Source of the DNA: Pedobacter ureilyticus
GTDB lineage: Bacteria > Bacteroidota > Bacteroidia > Sphingobacteriales > Sphingobacteriaceae
Assembly (NCBI RefSeq): GCF_005925345.1
Contig: NZ_SSHJ01000002.1
Coordinates: forward strand, 124,001-188,000
DNA length: 64,000 nucleotides
Direction of reading: 5' to 3'
This document shows, piece by piece, positions 7,624 through 15,848 of this stretch. The stretch's first letter is position 1. Every line of letters starts with the position of its first letter. Both the position numbers and the translations under genes were made by a program. The notes beneath the pieces were generated by a model. The model was not told the DNA's origin. It saw nothing but the letters and a program-made list of their open reading frames with translations, and ran no database searches.

Positions 7624-8373
7624 TTAGGGCTGTTCTATAGATAATTTGGGCAACGTAGGCAAACGGAACATGGCGGGATTGCGTTTGTAAGAGGCATAAC
7701 TGTTTTTAACGAACTGTATAAAGGCGTATTCCGAAGCGCTCAACACAAATTGGTAGGTGGGCCTATATTGGGTCATAAAATCTTGCAAGTTATCTTGTTT
7801 AATATCAATTAGCGCCATTACATAATCTGGCCTATATCGATAATCAATTACCTGCTCTTTATAGTCTTTTTCTAAGATCTTTTGCAACTGACGGGCATTT
7901 TTACCATCTCGGCTCAACAAATTATAAATGGCATCAATGCCTAAGCCAACGCCACCTTGGCCTAAATTAAGCAGGTCTCTGCTGCTTCCCAAATCTAGTT
8001 TATACTTATATTCGTCTAATTTAGATTTATAAAGTTCTTGGGGTGTTTTGGCCTTTCCGTAAATGTTTACTTCTTTTAAACGGATACCTAAAGAGCGCAA
8101 CTGAAATACAATAGCACTTTGCCCACGGTACACAACGGTATCCATGGCGTACCCACTTAATGCCGCAAACAGCGTATCACCCAAGTTTATCTTGGCAAAA
8201 AATTCGCCTTTGGTATTGTTGTAAATACCCGTATCTATAGATGAGTTGTAGATATACACTTTAGCCAGCCGCAGCTTGGTTTCTTTATCTACCACAAAGC
8301 CGGGAACTGTTTTCTGTTGTGCAAAAGCAGTTAACGTACAAATAAACAATATGCCGAAAAGTAGAATTCTCAT
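7624..8373 (-). CDS. Secreted carboxypeptidase-like regulatory domain protein
   Basis: 249 aa. A signal peptide (MRILLFGILFICTLTAFAQ) is followed by a CarboxypepD_reg-like beta-sandwich (about 25-105: VPGFVVDKETKLRLAKVYIYN ... GEFFAKINLGDTLFAA), the same fold as the N-terminal domain of SusC-type receptors, here without a receptor. The C-terminal half is helical and unlike anything I recognise. It likely acts in the periplasm or at the outer membrane. It is co-transcribed with the downstream HExxH membrane protein (2-bp gap), suggesting a shared envelope role. Confidence 0.75.
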   Translation of the reverse strand: MRILLFGILFICTLTAFAQQKTVPGFVVDKETKLRLAKVYIYNSSIDTGIYNNTKGEFFAKINLGDTLFAALSGYAMDTVVYRGQSAIVFQLRSLGIRLKEVNIYGKAKTPQELYKSKLDEYKYKLDLGSSRDLLNLGQGGVGLGIDAIYNLLSRDGKNARQLQKILEKDYKEQVIDYRYRPDYVMALIDIKQDNLQDFMTQYRPTYQFVLSASEYAFIQFVKNSYASYKRNPAMFRLPTLPKLSIEQP

Positions 8374-8423
8374 TAATTAAGCAAAGCTACAATTTATAAA
8401 AATTGGCGCTATTTATCTTAACA

Positions 8424-9269
8424 TTATTTAACTACTAGTAATTTTTGACCAATTTTAATGTTATTATCTGATAATTGATTTAACGACTTTAACTCATCTA
8501 TGGAGATTTTATAGATTTGGCTTATTCTGTATAAGGTATCGCCCTGCGAAACTGTATGGTACTTGCCATTCTCTAAACTTGCAGGCGGATCTTTTGGCGC
8601 TACGCTTATCGGCGTATACAATTTTTTCTCGTTGGGAATGTTCGCATTGATTTCCTTAAATACTTTATCTTCTCTGGCTAGCTTTTCGCGTTCGCTTTCT
8701 GATTGGTCGTATTGGTAAAGCTGGTATTTTTGGATAATATTGATAAGCAAATCTGGATACTTAGGGTTGGTAGCGTAACCCGCATTTTTAAGGCCAATTG
8801 CCCAATTGCGATAATCGTTTTTATCTAATTCGAAGAGACCGGCATAGCGTTTACGCTTTAAAAATTCAGAATGGTCTTTATACGATTCTCTTGGATCTTT
8901 GTAAACACGGAAGCAATCATCGCGTTGGTCGTCGTCTTTATAATAAGCTTTACCTTTCCAATCTGAGGTACATTTAATACCAAAGTGATTGTTGGCATAT
9001 TTAGCCAAGTCGCTGCTACCACTTCCAGATTCTAAAATGCCTTGCGCCAAAGTAATACTTGCCGGAATACCGTATTTGTTCATCTCCTCTATCGCGATAG
9101 CCTTAAAAGCATCGATGTAAGACAAAGTAGTGTAAGAAATAGGATTGGGATTTTCCTTCTTTGCGTTTTTTTCTATTTGCTTATTGTTTTTACTGTACTG
9201 CTTGGTTTTACAAGCAGTAGCAAATACAACTAAAAAAGTTAATAAAAGGAGGTTTCTATTTTTACTCAT
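8424..9269 (-). CDS. Glucosaminidase-LysM lipoprotein (peptidoglycan hydrolase)
   Basis: 281 aa. Lipoprotein signal MSKNRNLLLLTFLVVFATAC (lipobox ATAC, Cys about 20). Residues about 45-190 form a GH73/FlgJ-type N-acetylglucosaminidase domain: ITLAQGILESGSGSSDLAKYANNHFGIKC contains the catalytic glutamate of ILESG. A LysM peptidoglycan-binding module (YHTVSQGDTLYRISQ ... NIKIGQKLLVVK) ends the protein. It should cleave the glycan strands of peptidoglycan from the periplasmic face. It lies 7 bp downstream of a paralogous enzyme (9277-9945), so both are probably made from one transcript. Confidence 0.9.
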   Translation of the reverse strand: MSKNRNLLLLTFLVVFATACKTKQYSKNNKQIEKNAKKENPNPISYTTLSYIDAFKAIAIEEMNKYGIPASITLAQGILESGSGSSDLAKYANNHFGIKCTSDWKGKAYYKDDDQRDDCFRVYKDPRESYKDHSEFLKRKRYAGLFELDKNDYRNWAIGLKNAGYATNPKYPDLLINIIQKYQLYQYDQSESEREKLAREDKVFKEINANIPNEKKLYTPISVAPKDPPASLENGKYHTVSQGDTLYRISQIYKISIDELKSLNQLSDNNIKIGQKLLVVK

Positions 9270-9276
9270 TACGACA

Positions 9277-9945
9277 CTAAAGTTTAAGTTTTTGTCCTGG
9301 CTTTAAAGCAATTGATTTGAGGTTGTTTTTATTCATTATTGCTTTAACAGTAGTTTTATTTCGCTTAGCAATAATACTTAAATTATCTCCCTTTTTTACG
9401 GTATAGGTTCTTTTGCTTCTCTTTTTAGGTTGATAAACAGGCTTCGGTTCTAGAGGCTCTACATAATCTTCTGGCCTATTATCGTATTGATATAGTTCGT
9501 ACTTTTTGATTAAGGCTATTACTTGCGATGCCCAGGTTCTACTGCGTGCATAGCCCCCTCGTTGTATGCCTCTGGCCCAGTTCCTAAAATCATATTGGTC
9601 GTATTTATCGAAAAGTACGTTAAAATAAGTGCGGCTTTTTAAAAAAGTGATGAAATGTACATAAGAGGAATCTACTGTGGGGAAATCTCTGTAAGCAGAG
9701 CGAATTTCGGTATTGGAGTTTTTACCCTTGAAACCAAAATGATTATTGAGGTAACGGGCAACCTTGCTTTTTCCTGCTGCCGATTCGTGTATAGCTACTC
9801 CCAAAATAATACTCGCAGGAATGTGATGTTCTTCAGCTAGATCTTGGGCAATATCTGCATACGCTTCGATGTATTCTTCTGTAGTTTGTGCCGATGCTAA
9901 AAATGCATTGAGGGCTAAAACAAGGAGAAGTAGAATTTTTTTCAT
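9277..9945 (-). CDS. Glucosaminidase-LysM secreted protein (peptidoglycan hydrolase)
   Basis: 222 aa. The cleavable signal peptide MKKILLLLVLALNAFLASAQ has no lipobox, so unlike its paralogue it should be soluble. GH73-type domain about 25-150 (IILGVAIHESAAGKSKVARYLNNHFGFKG; catalytic Glu in HESA). A single LysM module closes the protein (YTVKKGDNLSIIAKRNKT). The domain order copies the downstream lipoprotein 8424-9269, indicating duplication. Upstream, GGTTAACTG is directly repeated (9958-9966, 9974-9982) next to a GTTGAC/GTCAAC stem. Confidence 0.9.
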   Translation of the reverse strand: MKKILLLLVLALNAFLASAQTTEEYIEAYADIAQDLAEEHHIPASIILGVAIHESAAGKSKVARYLNNHFGFKGKNSNTEIRSAYRDFPTVDSSYVHFITFLKSRTYFNVLFDKYDQYDFRNWARGIQRGGYARSRTWASQVIALIKKYELYQYDNRPEDYVEPLEPKPVYQPKKRSKRTYTVKKGDNLSIIAKRNKTTVKAIMNKNNLKSIALKPGQKLKL

Positions 9946-10004
9946 GGTTAAATTATAGGTTAACTGGCTAATCGGTTAACTGTTGACTGAACCCCGTCAA
10001 CTGA

Positions 10005-10634
10005 TTACTTCTTTCTGATGACGAAAAGGCCATCTCTAACGGGTAAAATCAACTTTTCTACCCTGTTATCTTCATTTACTTTATCGTTAAAAGAGCTGAT
10101 GTTTTTAGTGTCTTTATCTTGGGCATTTTTTACAATTTTGCCACTCCAAAGCACATTATCTACAATGATTAAACCGCCCGATCTTACTTGATCGAAAATC
10201 AAATCATAATAAGTTCCATTGTTTTTCTTATCTGCATCAATAAAAACTAAATCAAAAGTTTCTTTAATTTCTTTCAAGCTTTCTTGGGCATCGCCTATGA
10301 TATAGTTGATTTTGGGATTTAATGGCGATTTGGCAAAATTTTCACGAACCATGTCTTCCAATTCGGCATTGATATCTAAGGTATAAATGATGCCATCTTC
10401 TGTTAAGCCTTCTGCTAAGCATAAAGTAGCATAACCTGTAAAAGTGCCCACTTCTAAGATCCTTTTTGGGGAAATCATCTTGCTAAGCATACTTAACACC
10501 CTACCTTGATAATGACCACTTAACATTCGTGGCAACAAAACTTTGAGGTTGGTTTCCCTGTCAATATGTTGCAACAACTGGTCTTCGGGCTCGCAATATT
10601 TTAATAATAGTTGTTGTAATTCGTCGCTTACCAT
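10005..10634 (-). CDS. Class I SAM-dependent O-methyltransferase
   Basis: 209 aa, matching the caffeoyl-CoA O-methyltransferase/TrmR family (PF01596). SAM-binding motif I is ILEVGTFTGYATLCLAEGL (about 58-76); LVFIDADKKN (about 135) is the metal-binding Asp-containing strand and GGLIIVDNVLWSG (about 160) the conserved post-motif. Bacterial relatives include the tRNA uridine-34 O-methyltransferase TrmR, but the substrate here cannot be told from sequence. Five bp separate it from the upstream ruvX gene, so the two form an operon. Confidence 0.88.
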   Translation of the reverse strand: MVSDELQQLLLKYCEPEDQLLQHIDRETNLKVLLPRMLSGHYQGRVLSMLSKMISPKRILEVGTFTGYATLCLAEGLTEDGIIYTLDINAELEDMVRENFAKSPLNPKINYIIGDAQESLKEIKETFDLVFIDADKKNNGTYYDLIFDQVRSGGLIIVDNVLWSGKIVKNAQDKDTKNISSFNDKVNEDNRVEKLILPVRDGLFVIRKK

Positions 10635-10639
10635 TGTGC

Positions 10640-11056
10640 TTATAAACGGTTTTGTTCCATAAAATATTGCAGAATTATAGTGGCCGATATGGTATCTACC
10701 CTTTCTTTGTCTCTTCTATCTGTTTTTTTCAACCCACTTTGCATGATCGTGGCTTGCGCCATTTTTGAGGTAAAACGCTCATCAACCCAATGCTGTGGAA
10801 TGGAGGGGAAGTTTTTTTTCAAGATGGTAGAAAACCCTTTTACGTGTTGATAGCTTTCTGAAGGAGTACCGTCCATTTGTTTCGGTTCACCTAGTACGAA
10901 AGCATCAACCTGTTCTGCCAGCAAGTATTTTTTGATAAACTCAACTGCATCTTTAGGATGTATGGTATCTAACCCAGTTGCAATAATTTGCAGCGGGTCG
11001 GTAACGGCAATGCCAATACGTTTGGTGCCATAATCGAAAGCCATGATACGTGCCAT
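10640..11056 (-). CDS. ruvX: RuvX/YqgF-type pre-16S rRNA nuclease / Holliday-junction resolvase-like protein
   Basis: 138 aa, typical length. RNase H-like fold with the first acidic motif in FDYGTKRIGIAV (about 7-18), the LGEPKQMDGTPSE loop, the WVDERFTS motif (about 89-96) and the final DTISATIILQ motif whose Asp completes the active site. The family (YqgF/RuvX) matures the 5' end of 16S rRNA in Escherichia coli. The start MARIMAFDYG (ATG at 11056) fits; Met5 is also possible. First gene of the ruvX-methyltransferase operon, divergent from the restriction endonuclease. Confidence 0.93.
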   Translation of the reverse strand: MARIMAFDYGTKRIGIAVTDPLQIIATGLDTIHPKDAVEFIKKYLLAEQVDAFVLGEPKQMDGTPSESYQHVKGFSTILKKNFPSIPQHWVDERFTSKMAQATIMQSGLKKTDRRDKERVDTISATIILQYFMEQNRL

Positions 11057-11169
11057 GCGGGCAAAGATAGGATTTTTAATTTTTAGGGGTTTTTTGTGAG
11101 CCTTATACCTACTATCTATAAAAGCTGTATCTTAGGGCATTTCATTAAACAAATTACGCAATCAACGTT

Positions 11170-11901
11170 ATGACTGTCAAAAAGCAAGAAGAATTGATAA
11201 ATGAAATAGTAGAATATTTCAAGGTATATATTTTCGAAAACCATATCGCCGCTTCCATAGGAGTTCATACTAAACTTAAGAATTATAATGTTAATCCTAT
11301 TGTAGTAAAATATTTGTCGAAGATATTAGCAGATGAGTATTCCTCAGAGGGGGTAGCCAAAGCGTTGTTTTATCCTAGGGTATTAGGAACATCCATAAAT
11401 ACATCATTTGGAACTAGAATTCAAAACATGTTCGTTGATTTGAAAATTGCAGACGGCTCTTTGATTAAAGGAATGGATATTGAATTTGTAGATAAAATAG
11501 ACAATAGAAAGAAATGGTGTCAACTAAAATCTGGGCCAAACACCATAAATTCTGAGGATGTTAAGCCTTTGATAAAAAAATTCACGGACACGATTAATCT
11601 TGCCAGGACTAATAAGGCATTAAAAAATGTGAGTAATAACGACTTTATAGTTGGAGTTCTTTACGGCGACGAAAATGAATTAAGTATGCACTACAAAGTT
11701 ATCGATAAAAACCACCCAGTTATTATCGGAAAAGAGTTTTGGCATCGTGTTACCGGATATCCAAACTTTTATGAAGGATTAGTATACGGCTTACAGAAAC
11801 TAATAGACAACTTAGACACTCAGGATTTATTAAATAAAGGAGTTGAAGAGCTAGCAAAAGAAATAGAAAATTCTCAATTATTTGATTTTAATAACGAATA
11901 A
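11170..11901 (+). CDS. Type II restriction endonuclease, PmeII-like
   Basis: 243 aa. Resembles the PmeII family: FYPRVLGTSINTSFGTRIQ, then G-M-D103-I-E105-F ... W-C-Q118-L-K120-SGPNTIN, a PD-(D/E)xK-type nuclease core in which Q replaces the usual E/D of the ExK element. It should cut unmethylated DNA at the site protected by the neighbouring cytosine-5 methyltransferase. Its last 28 bp overlap the 3' end of that gene, which reads toward it. Codon use is more AT-rich than that of flanking ruvX. The recognition sequence cannot be read. Confidence 0.8.
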   Translation: MTVKKQEELINEIVEYFKVYIFENHIAASIGVHTKLKNYNVNPIVVKYLSKILADEYSSEGVAKALFYPRVLGTSINTSFGTRIQNMFVDLKIADGSLIKGMDIEFVDKIDNRKKWCQLKSGPNTINSEDVKPLIKKFTDTINLARTNKALKNVSNNDFIVGVLYGDENELSMHYKVIDKNHPVIIGKEFWHRVTGYPNFYEGLVYGLQKLIDNLDTQDLLNKGVEELAKEIENSQLFDFNNE

Positions 11902-13115
11902 TATTGGTTTAAAAACTTTACAATAGAGTAACCTATCTCACGGCCTAAATTGACGGGAACGGCATTGCCTATTTGTTTATATTGTTGAGCCAAGGAGCCA
12001 GCAAACTCCCAATCGTCAGGGAAGGTTTGTATGCGGGCATATTCACGAACGGTAAATGGACGTGTTTCATCTGGATGACATCTTTCTGTTTGCTTTTGAG
12101 CAGGGCTACAAGTCAATGTCAAACAAGGCTCGTCCCATCCAATCCTTCTAGCAATCCCTGTTTTTCCTCCGCCAAGATAAAAGCTCCCGCCCATAAATTC
12201 CTTTTGAATATCTAAGGGTAAATCTCTCCAATAGCCTTTTTGAGGAACAAGATCTAAGACGGCTTTTTTACTAGAAGGATATTTTGCGCCATTTGACTTA
12301 GGCACATCGCAGTCGAACAGTTCACCTTTTTTTAAAGCATCCTTAAGATGGTACACTTTTTTAAACGGTTTTGGATAGTAATATTTTATATCTATATCTT
12401 TTCTTATACCAACTAATATTAATCGTTCTCTTTTTTGGGGAACCTTAAAATTAATTGCTTTCAGAACTTCAACTGGAACTACATCATACCCGATTTCATT
12501 TAAAATAGAAATCATTCCTTGTAATGTTTTACCATTATCATGACTTAGAAGACCGCGAACATTTTCGCCAATACAAATCGGAGGATTAACTTCTTTCACA
12601 ACTCTTGCAAATTCATAAAACAATGTGCCCCTAGCATCTGCTAAACCCAATTTTTTCCCAGCATAGCTAAAAGCTTGACAAGGAAAGCCTCCGGTTACAA
12701 TGTCTATATCATTATATCCGGAAAAATTAAAATTTTTAATATCTCCTTCTAAAACATTCCAATGAGGCCGATTCTTTCTTAATGTTGCACAAGCAAATTT
12801 GTCTATTTCATTTAATGCAGCACATTTTATCCCTGCTTGTTCCATCCCAATTGCTAAACCTCCAGCACCAGCAAATAATTCTAAAACTTTGTATTCATTT
12901 TCAGGAGCAACAAAATTTGATTCGATATCATTTATATTTAACTCGAAATCAGCAAACAATTCTAAAACATCAGATTTTCTGTAAACTCTATAGTTACTAA
13001 TCGGCTCTCTAACCGCAGATAATTTACCCTCTCTATCCCAACGTCTCAAAGTCTCTTTATTTTTGCCAAGCAATTCCGCTGTTTCAGCTAGAGTTAGATG
13101 TTCTTTTATAACCAT
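11874..13115 (-). CDS. DNA cytosine-5 methyltransferase with N-terminal HTH (R-M system)
   Basis: 413 aa. Residues about 5-52 form a MerR/excisionase-type winged helix-turn-helix (HLTLAETAELLGKNKETLRRW ... YRVYRKSDVLELF). The C5-methyltransferase follows: motif I VLELFAGAGGLAIGMEQAG (about 76-94), motif IV GGFPCQAFSYAGK (catalytic Cys about 146), motif VI ENVRGL (about 184), motif VIII QKRERLILVGI (about 229), target-recognition region about 250-370 and motif X QIGNAVPVNLG (about 383). It protects the site of the convergent PmeII-like nuclease. The fused HTH suggests the methyltransferase represses its own or the nuclease promoter, a role played by C-proteins in other R-M systems; this is inference. 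Confidence 0.92.
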   Translation of the reverse strand: MVIKEHLTLAETAELLGKNKETLRRWDREGKLSAVREPISNYRVYRKSDVLELFADFELNINDIESNFVAPENEYKVLELFAGAGGLAIGMEQAGIKCAALNEIDKFACATLRKNRPHWNVLEGDIKNFNFSGYNDIDIVTGGFPCQAFSYAGKKLGLADARGTLFYEFARVVKEVNPPICIGENVRGLLSHDNGKTLQGMISILNEIGYDVVPVEVLKAINFKVPQKRERLILVGIRKDIDIKYYYPKPFKKVYHLKDALKKGELFDCDVPKSNGAKYPSSKKAVLDLVPQKGYWRDLPLDIQKEFMGGSFYLGGGKTGIARRIGWDEPCLTLTCSPAQKQTERCHPDETRPFTVREYARIQTFPDDWEFAGSLAQQYKQIGNAVPVNLGREIGYSIVKFLNQYYSLLKSNN

Positions 13116-13258
13116 ATTACAAAACCTTATACATTGGTTACAAATTTAGTTTAATTTTATAAAGAGAACAACAAACAAAAAAAATATTTTTGTAGCATGT
13201 GCAACGTTTTGAAAATCACGTTGTCTTTTAATCAGAGCGCTTAGAGAACGCTACAAAT
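13116..13258. promoter_or_regulatory. Divergent promoter region between methyltransferase and ECF sigma genes
   Basis: TATTTTTG at 13185-13192 matches the Bacteroidota -7 consensus TAnnTTTG and points toward the sigma gene. A stem CAACGT/ACGTTG (13202-13207 with 13218-13223) lies in the sigma-factor leader. Next to the methyltransferase start, AACCA and TGGTT half-sites about 20 bp apart could be an operator for the HTH of the methyltransferase; these are short and may be chance. Confidence 0.4.
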
Positions 13259-13813
13259 TTGGAAACAGTTTACATAGACAAGCATGCAGATTTAGTAAAC
13301 GATTGTCGCAACGGCAACCGGAAAGCGCAATTTGAAATATACAAGTTGTATGCTACAGCTATGTACAATGTGGCGCTTAGAATTGTTAACGACGACGCCG
13401 AAGCTGAAGATGTTTTACAGGAAGCCTTTTTGGATGCCTTTAACCGCATTGCAGATTTTAGGCAAGAAACAACTTTTGGGTTGTGGCTAAAACAAATCGT
13501 GATTAACAGGTCTATTAATTACCTGCGAAAACGAAAAATGGAAATGGTTAGCGTGGATAGCGTAGCTGATGTTGCCGATGAGCCGGCAGCAGATTTTGAG
13601 GAAGCACACTTAAAGGTAGAAGCCATAAAAAGTGCAATGGCCGAGTTGCCAGATGGATACAGAGTGGTATTGAGTTTATACCTTTTTGAAGGATATGACC
13701 ACGAAGAGATTGCACATATTTTAAAAATAACAGAAAACACCTCGCGTACACAGTATATGCGGGCAAAAAGAAAGTTGAATAGTTTATTAGTAACGAAAGG
13801 AGTAGCAAGATGA
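13259..13813 (+). CDS. ECF-family RNA polymerase sigma factor
   Basis: 184 aa using TTG as start (METVYIDKHADLVNDC). The frame is closed by a stop 30 bp upstream and no earlier ATG exists. Region 2 (about 25-90) contains the core-binding and -10 recognition helices (RIVNDDAEAEDVLQEAFLDAFNRI); region 4 (about 125-178) has LPDGYRVVLSLYLFEGYDHEEIA and the HTH ITENTSRTQYMRAKRKL. The stop overlaps the start of the next gene (ATGA), so translation is coupled to the putative anti-sigma factor. It should direct polymerase to a regulon that likely includes its own operon. Confidence 0.93.
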   Translation: METVYIDKHADLVNDCRNGNRKAQFEIYKLYATAMYNVALRIVNDDAEAEDVLQEAFLDAFNRIADFRQETTFGLWLKQIVINRSINYLRKRKMEMVSVDSVADVADEPAADFEEAHLKVEAIKSAMAELPDGYRVVLSLYLFEGYDHEEIAHILKITENTSRTQYMRAKRKLNSLLVTKGVAR

Positions 13814-14343
13814 GCAATAAATTAGAGGGGTTTGTAAGAGACAACAAAAGAGAATTTGAAGTTAAAAGGCCGTCAGATGCGCTGTGGAGCAAAATAGAAG
13901 CAGAGCTAGACAAAAAGCAGCCTAAAAAGAAAACCTTTGGGATGTACCAGTGGATGAGCATTGCCGCAATGTTAGTACTTACGGTAGGGATTTATTTTGG
14001 ATACCAATACCAAAGAAGAAGCGCCGAAATTTTAGTGGCAGACATTAATCCAGGCTTAGGTAAAAAAGAAGTAAGGTTTACCAGTTTAATTGAAGAAAAA
14101 AGAGACAGCTTGCAAATTTTAGCAGATGCAGATCCGGAACTTTACAAACAGTTTATTACCGATATAGGCAAGTTGGACAATGATTATCAAGAATTAAAAA
14201 AGCAGTTACAAACAAGCCCAAACAAGAGCTTAGTGGGCAAAGCGATGATGAAAAATCTGGAAATTCAATTACAGATGATAAGTCAGCAGCTATATATTAT
14301 CAATCAAGTCAATCAATATAAAAAAGAAGAAAAAACCATCTAA
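13810..14343 (+). CDS. Putative membrane anti-sigma factor
   Basis: 177 aa. A charged cytoplasmic N-terminus (about 1-50, RDNKREFEVKRPSDALWSKIEAELD) precedes one transmembrane segment (about 52-70, MSIAAMLVLTVGIYFGY), followed by a periplasmic coiled-coil region rich in Gln and Lys (about 90-170). The 4-bp overlap with the ECF sigma gene and this topology are the reasons for the call: the cytoplasmic part would hold the sigma factor until an envelope signal. No zinc-binding HxxxCxxC motif is seen. Confidence 0.75.
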   Translation: MSNKLEGFVRDNKREFEVKRPSDALWSKIEAELDKKQPKKKTFGMYQWMSIAAMLVLTVGIYFGYQYQRRSAEILVADINPGLGKKEVRFTSLIEEKRDSLQILADADPELYKQFITDIGKLDNDYQELKKQLQTSPNKSLVGKAMMKNLEIQLQMISQQLYIINQVNQYKKEEKTI

Positions 14344-14421
14344 TACTTATTTCGTTCGACGTCGGTTATATGTATTTTAAACAGGTTTGATCTACCAAAA
14401 CACGTTTTAAAATTTAGGAAA

Positions 14422-15786
14422 ATGAAAACAATCATATTTAGCATATCGGCCCTAATTGGGGTTTTTATGCAAGCAAATGCACAAGTAGGCGAGTTGCCAC
14501 CTACACCACCAACTCCAGCAGTGCCTTCGGTTGAAGCTTACAGCAACAGTACATCAAATAGTATTACCACGGTAAACACTCGCACCAAAACCACGAAGAA
14601 CGGGAAAACAGTAGAGGTAACGGAAAGTTATACTTCAAACTTACAGCAAGGCCAGTATGATGATCCGCAGCGTACAAAATCCTTCTCGAAGTCTTACGGG
14701 ATAGGCAAGGGCGAAAAAGTAAATATTTCTAATATTTATGGCAACCTTATTGTTAAAACCTGGGATAAGAATGAAGTAAAAGTAGATGCCGACATTAGAG
14801 CATTTGCTAACTCTGAAGACGAAGCCCAAAAGCTCATAGACAATGTTTCTATCACAAGTGCTAAAAATGGTGATGAAGCCGTTTTCAAAACCCAAATGGG
14901 AGACAGGAATGGTAGTAGAAACGGAAAAAGATGGCGTAGAGAAGTAAAAATCTTTATGACGGTTTATTTGCCTTCGAGCGTTGCACTAACGGCTTCTCAA
15001 CAATATGGAAATGTAGAGTTGCCAGATTTTTCTGGGCCTACATCGCTTAAAGTACAGTACGGAAAAATAACTACTGGAGATTTGAACAACGCCAATAACT
15101 TTATTTCTGCACAATACACCACGGTTAATCTACAGCATGTAACCAAAGCAACCATTAAACAGCAATACGGTAGCGGTTTAACCATTGCTTCTGTTGGAGA
15201 TTTGAATTTGAGTGCACAATATGCAACAGTGCGCATTGGTGACATCAAAAGAAATGCAAGTATTAGGCAGCAATATGGTAGTGGTTTAAGTATAGCTTCG
15301 GTAGGTGGCAACTTAGATTTAGATGCACAATATGCTTCTGTAAAAGTAGGAGCCATTAAGGGAGATGCCGGAATTAAAATACAATACGGTAGTGGTTTAA
15401 ATATTGAACAAGTGGATAACTTAAGTCTGACAGCTCAATATGCAGCGGTTAGGGTTGGAAGATTAACCGGAAATATGACCGCTAAAGGTCAGTATGGGGG
15501 TAGGTTTTCTGTTGAAAAGATAGAAGCGAGTAGCAAAATAGTTAACATAGACGCAGATTATTTGACGGTAAACTTAGGCTTTGCTCCAAATTATGGTGGT
15601 AGTTTAAACGTAGATACGTACCACGCAGGTTTTAAAGCTGGAGAGAACATTAATGCTAAAATAGTTGGCGATGATGATGACCGAGGAAGTTCTAGCAAGC
15701 AATACACGGGTACTATTGGCCGCGGTGGAGCTTCTAATGTTAAAGTAAGTGTAAAATATAACTCGGCTACTTTAAGAGTTAATTAA
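14422..15786 (+). CDS. Secreted DUF4097-like repeat protein (putative adhesin, beta-solenoid)
   Basis: 454 aa. Signal peptide MKTIIFSISALIGVFMQANAQ, then a Pro/Ser/Thr-rich linker and a DUF4097-type beta domain (EKVNISNIYGNLIVKTWDKNEVKV, about 97-120). From about residue 194 to 365 it shows alternating coils of about 21 residues marked QYGSGLxIxxVG and AQYAxVRVGxI, the regularity expected of a beta-solenoid. Third gene after the ECF sigma and anti-sigma genes and followed by a strong terminator, so it is probably the output or the sensor of that envelope system. Cell-surface or periplasmic location; function unknown. Confidence 0.8.
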   Translation: MKTIIFSISALIGVFMQANAQVGELPPTPPTPAVPSVEAYSNSTSNSITTVNTRTKTTKNGKTVEVTESYTSNLQQGQYDDPQRTKSFSKSYGIGKGEKVNISNIYGNLIVKTWDKNEVKVDADIRAFANSEDEAQKLIDNVSITSAKNGDEAVFKTQMGDRNGSRNGKRWRREVKIFMTVYLPSSVALTASQQYGNVELPDFSGPTSLKVQYGKITTGDLNNANNFISAQYTTVNLQHVTKATIKQQYGSGLTIASVGDLNLSAQYATVRIGDIKRNASIRQQYGSGLSIASVGGNLDLDAQYASVKVGAIKGDAGIKIQYGSGLNIEQVDNLSLTAQYAAVRVGRLTGNMTAKGQYGGRFSVEKIEASSKIVNIDADYLTVNLGFAPNYGGSLNVDTYHAGFKAGENINAKIVGDDDDRGSSSKQYTGTIGRGGASNVKVSVKYNSATLRVN

Positions 15787-15805
15787 GGTTAATCGATTAT
15801 AAATT

Positions 15806-15840
15806 AAAAACGGGATGCTCATTTTGAACATCCCGTTTTT
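15806..15840. terminator. Strong bidirectional intrinsic terminator
   Basis: AAAAACGGGATG and CATCCCGTTTTT form a 12-bp perfect stem around an 11-nt loop, with A/T tails on both sides. It lies between the convergent sigma operon (ending 15786) and the ten-gene glycan operon (ending 15849) and can end both. Confidence 0.92.
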
Positions 15841-15848
15841 ATTTGCTG

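Noticed and set aside
8424..9945. Flagellar FlgJ function for the glucosaminidases
   Set aside because: No flagellar genes in the window and a LysM architecture typical of envelope peptidoglycan hydrolases.
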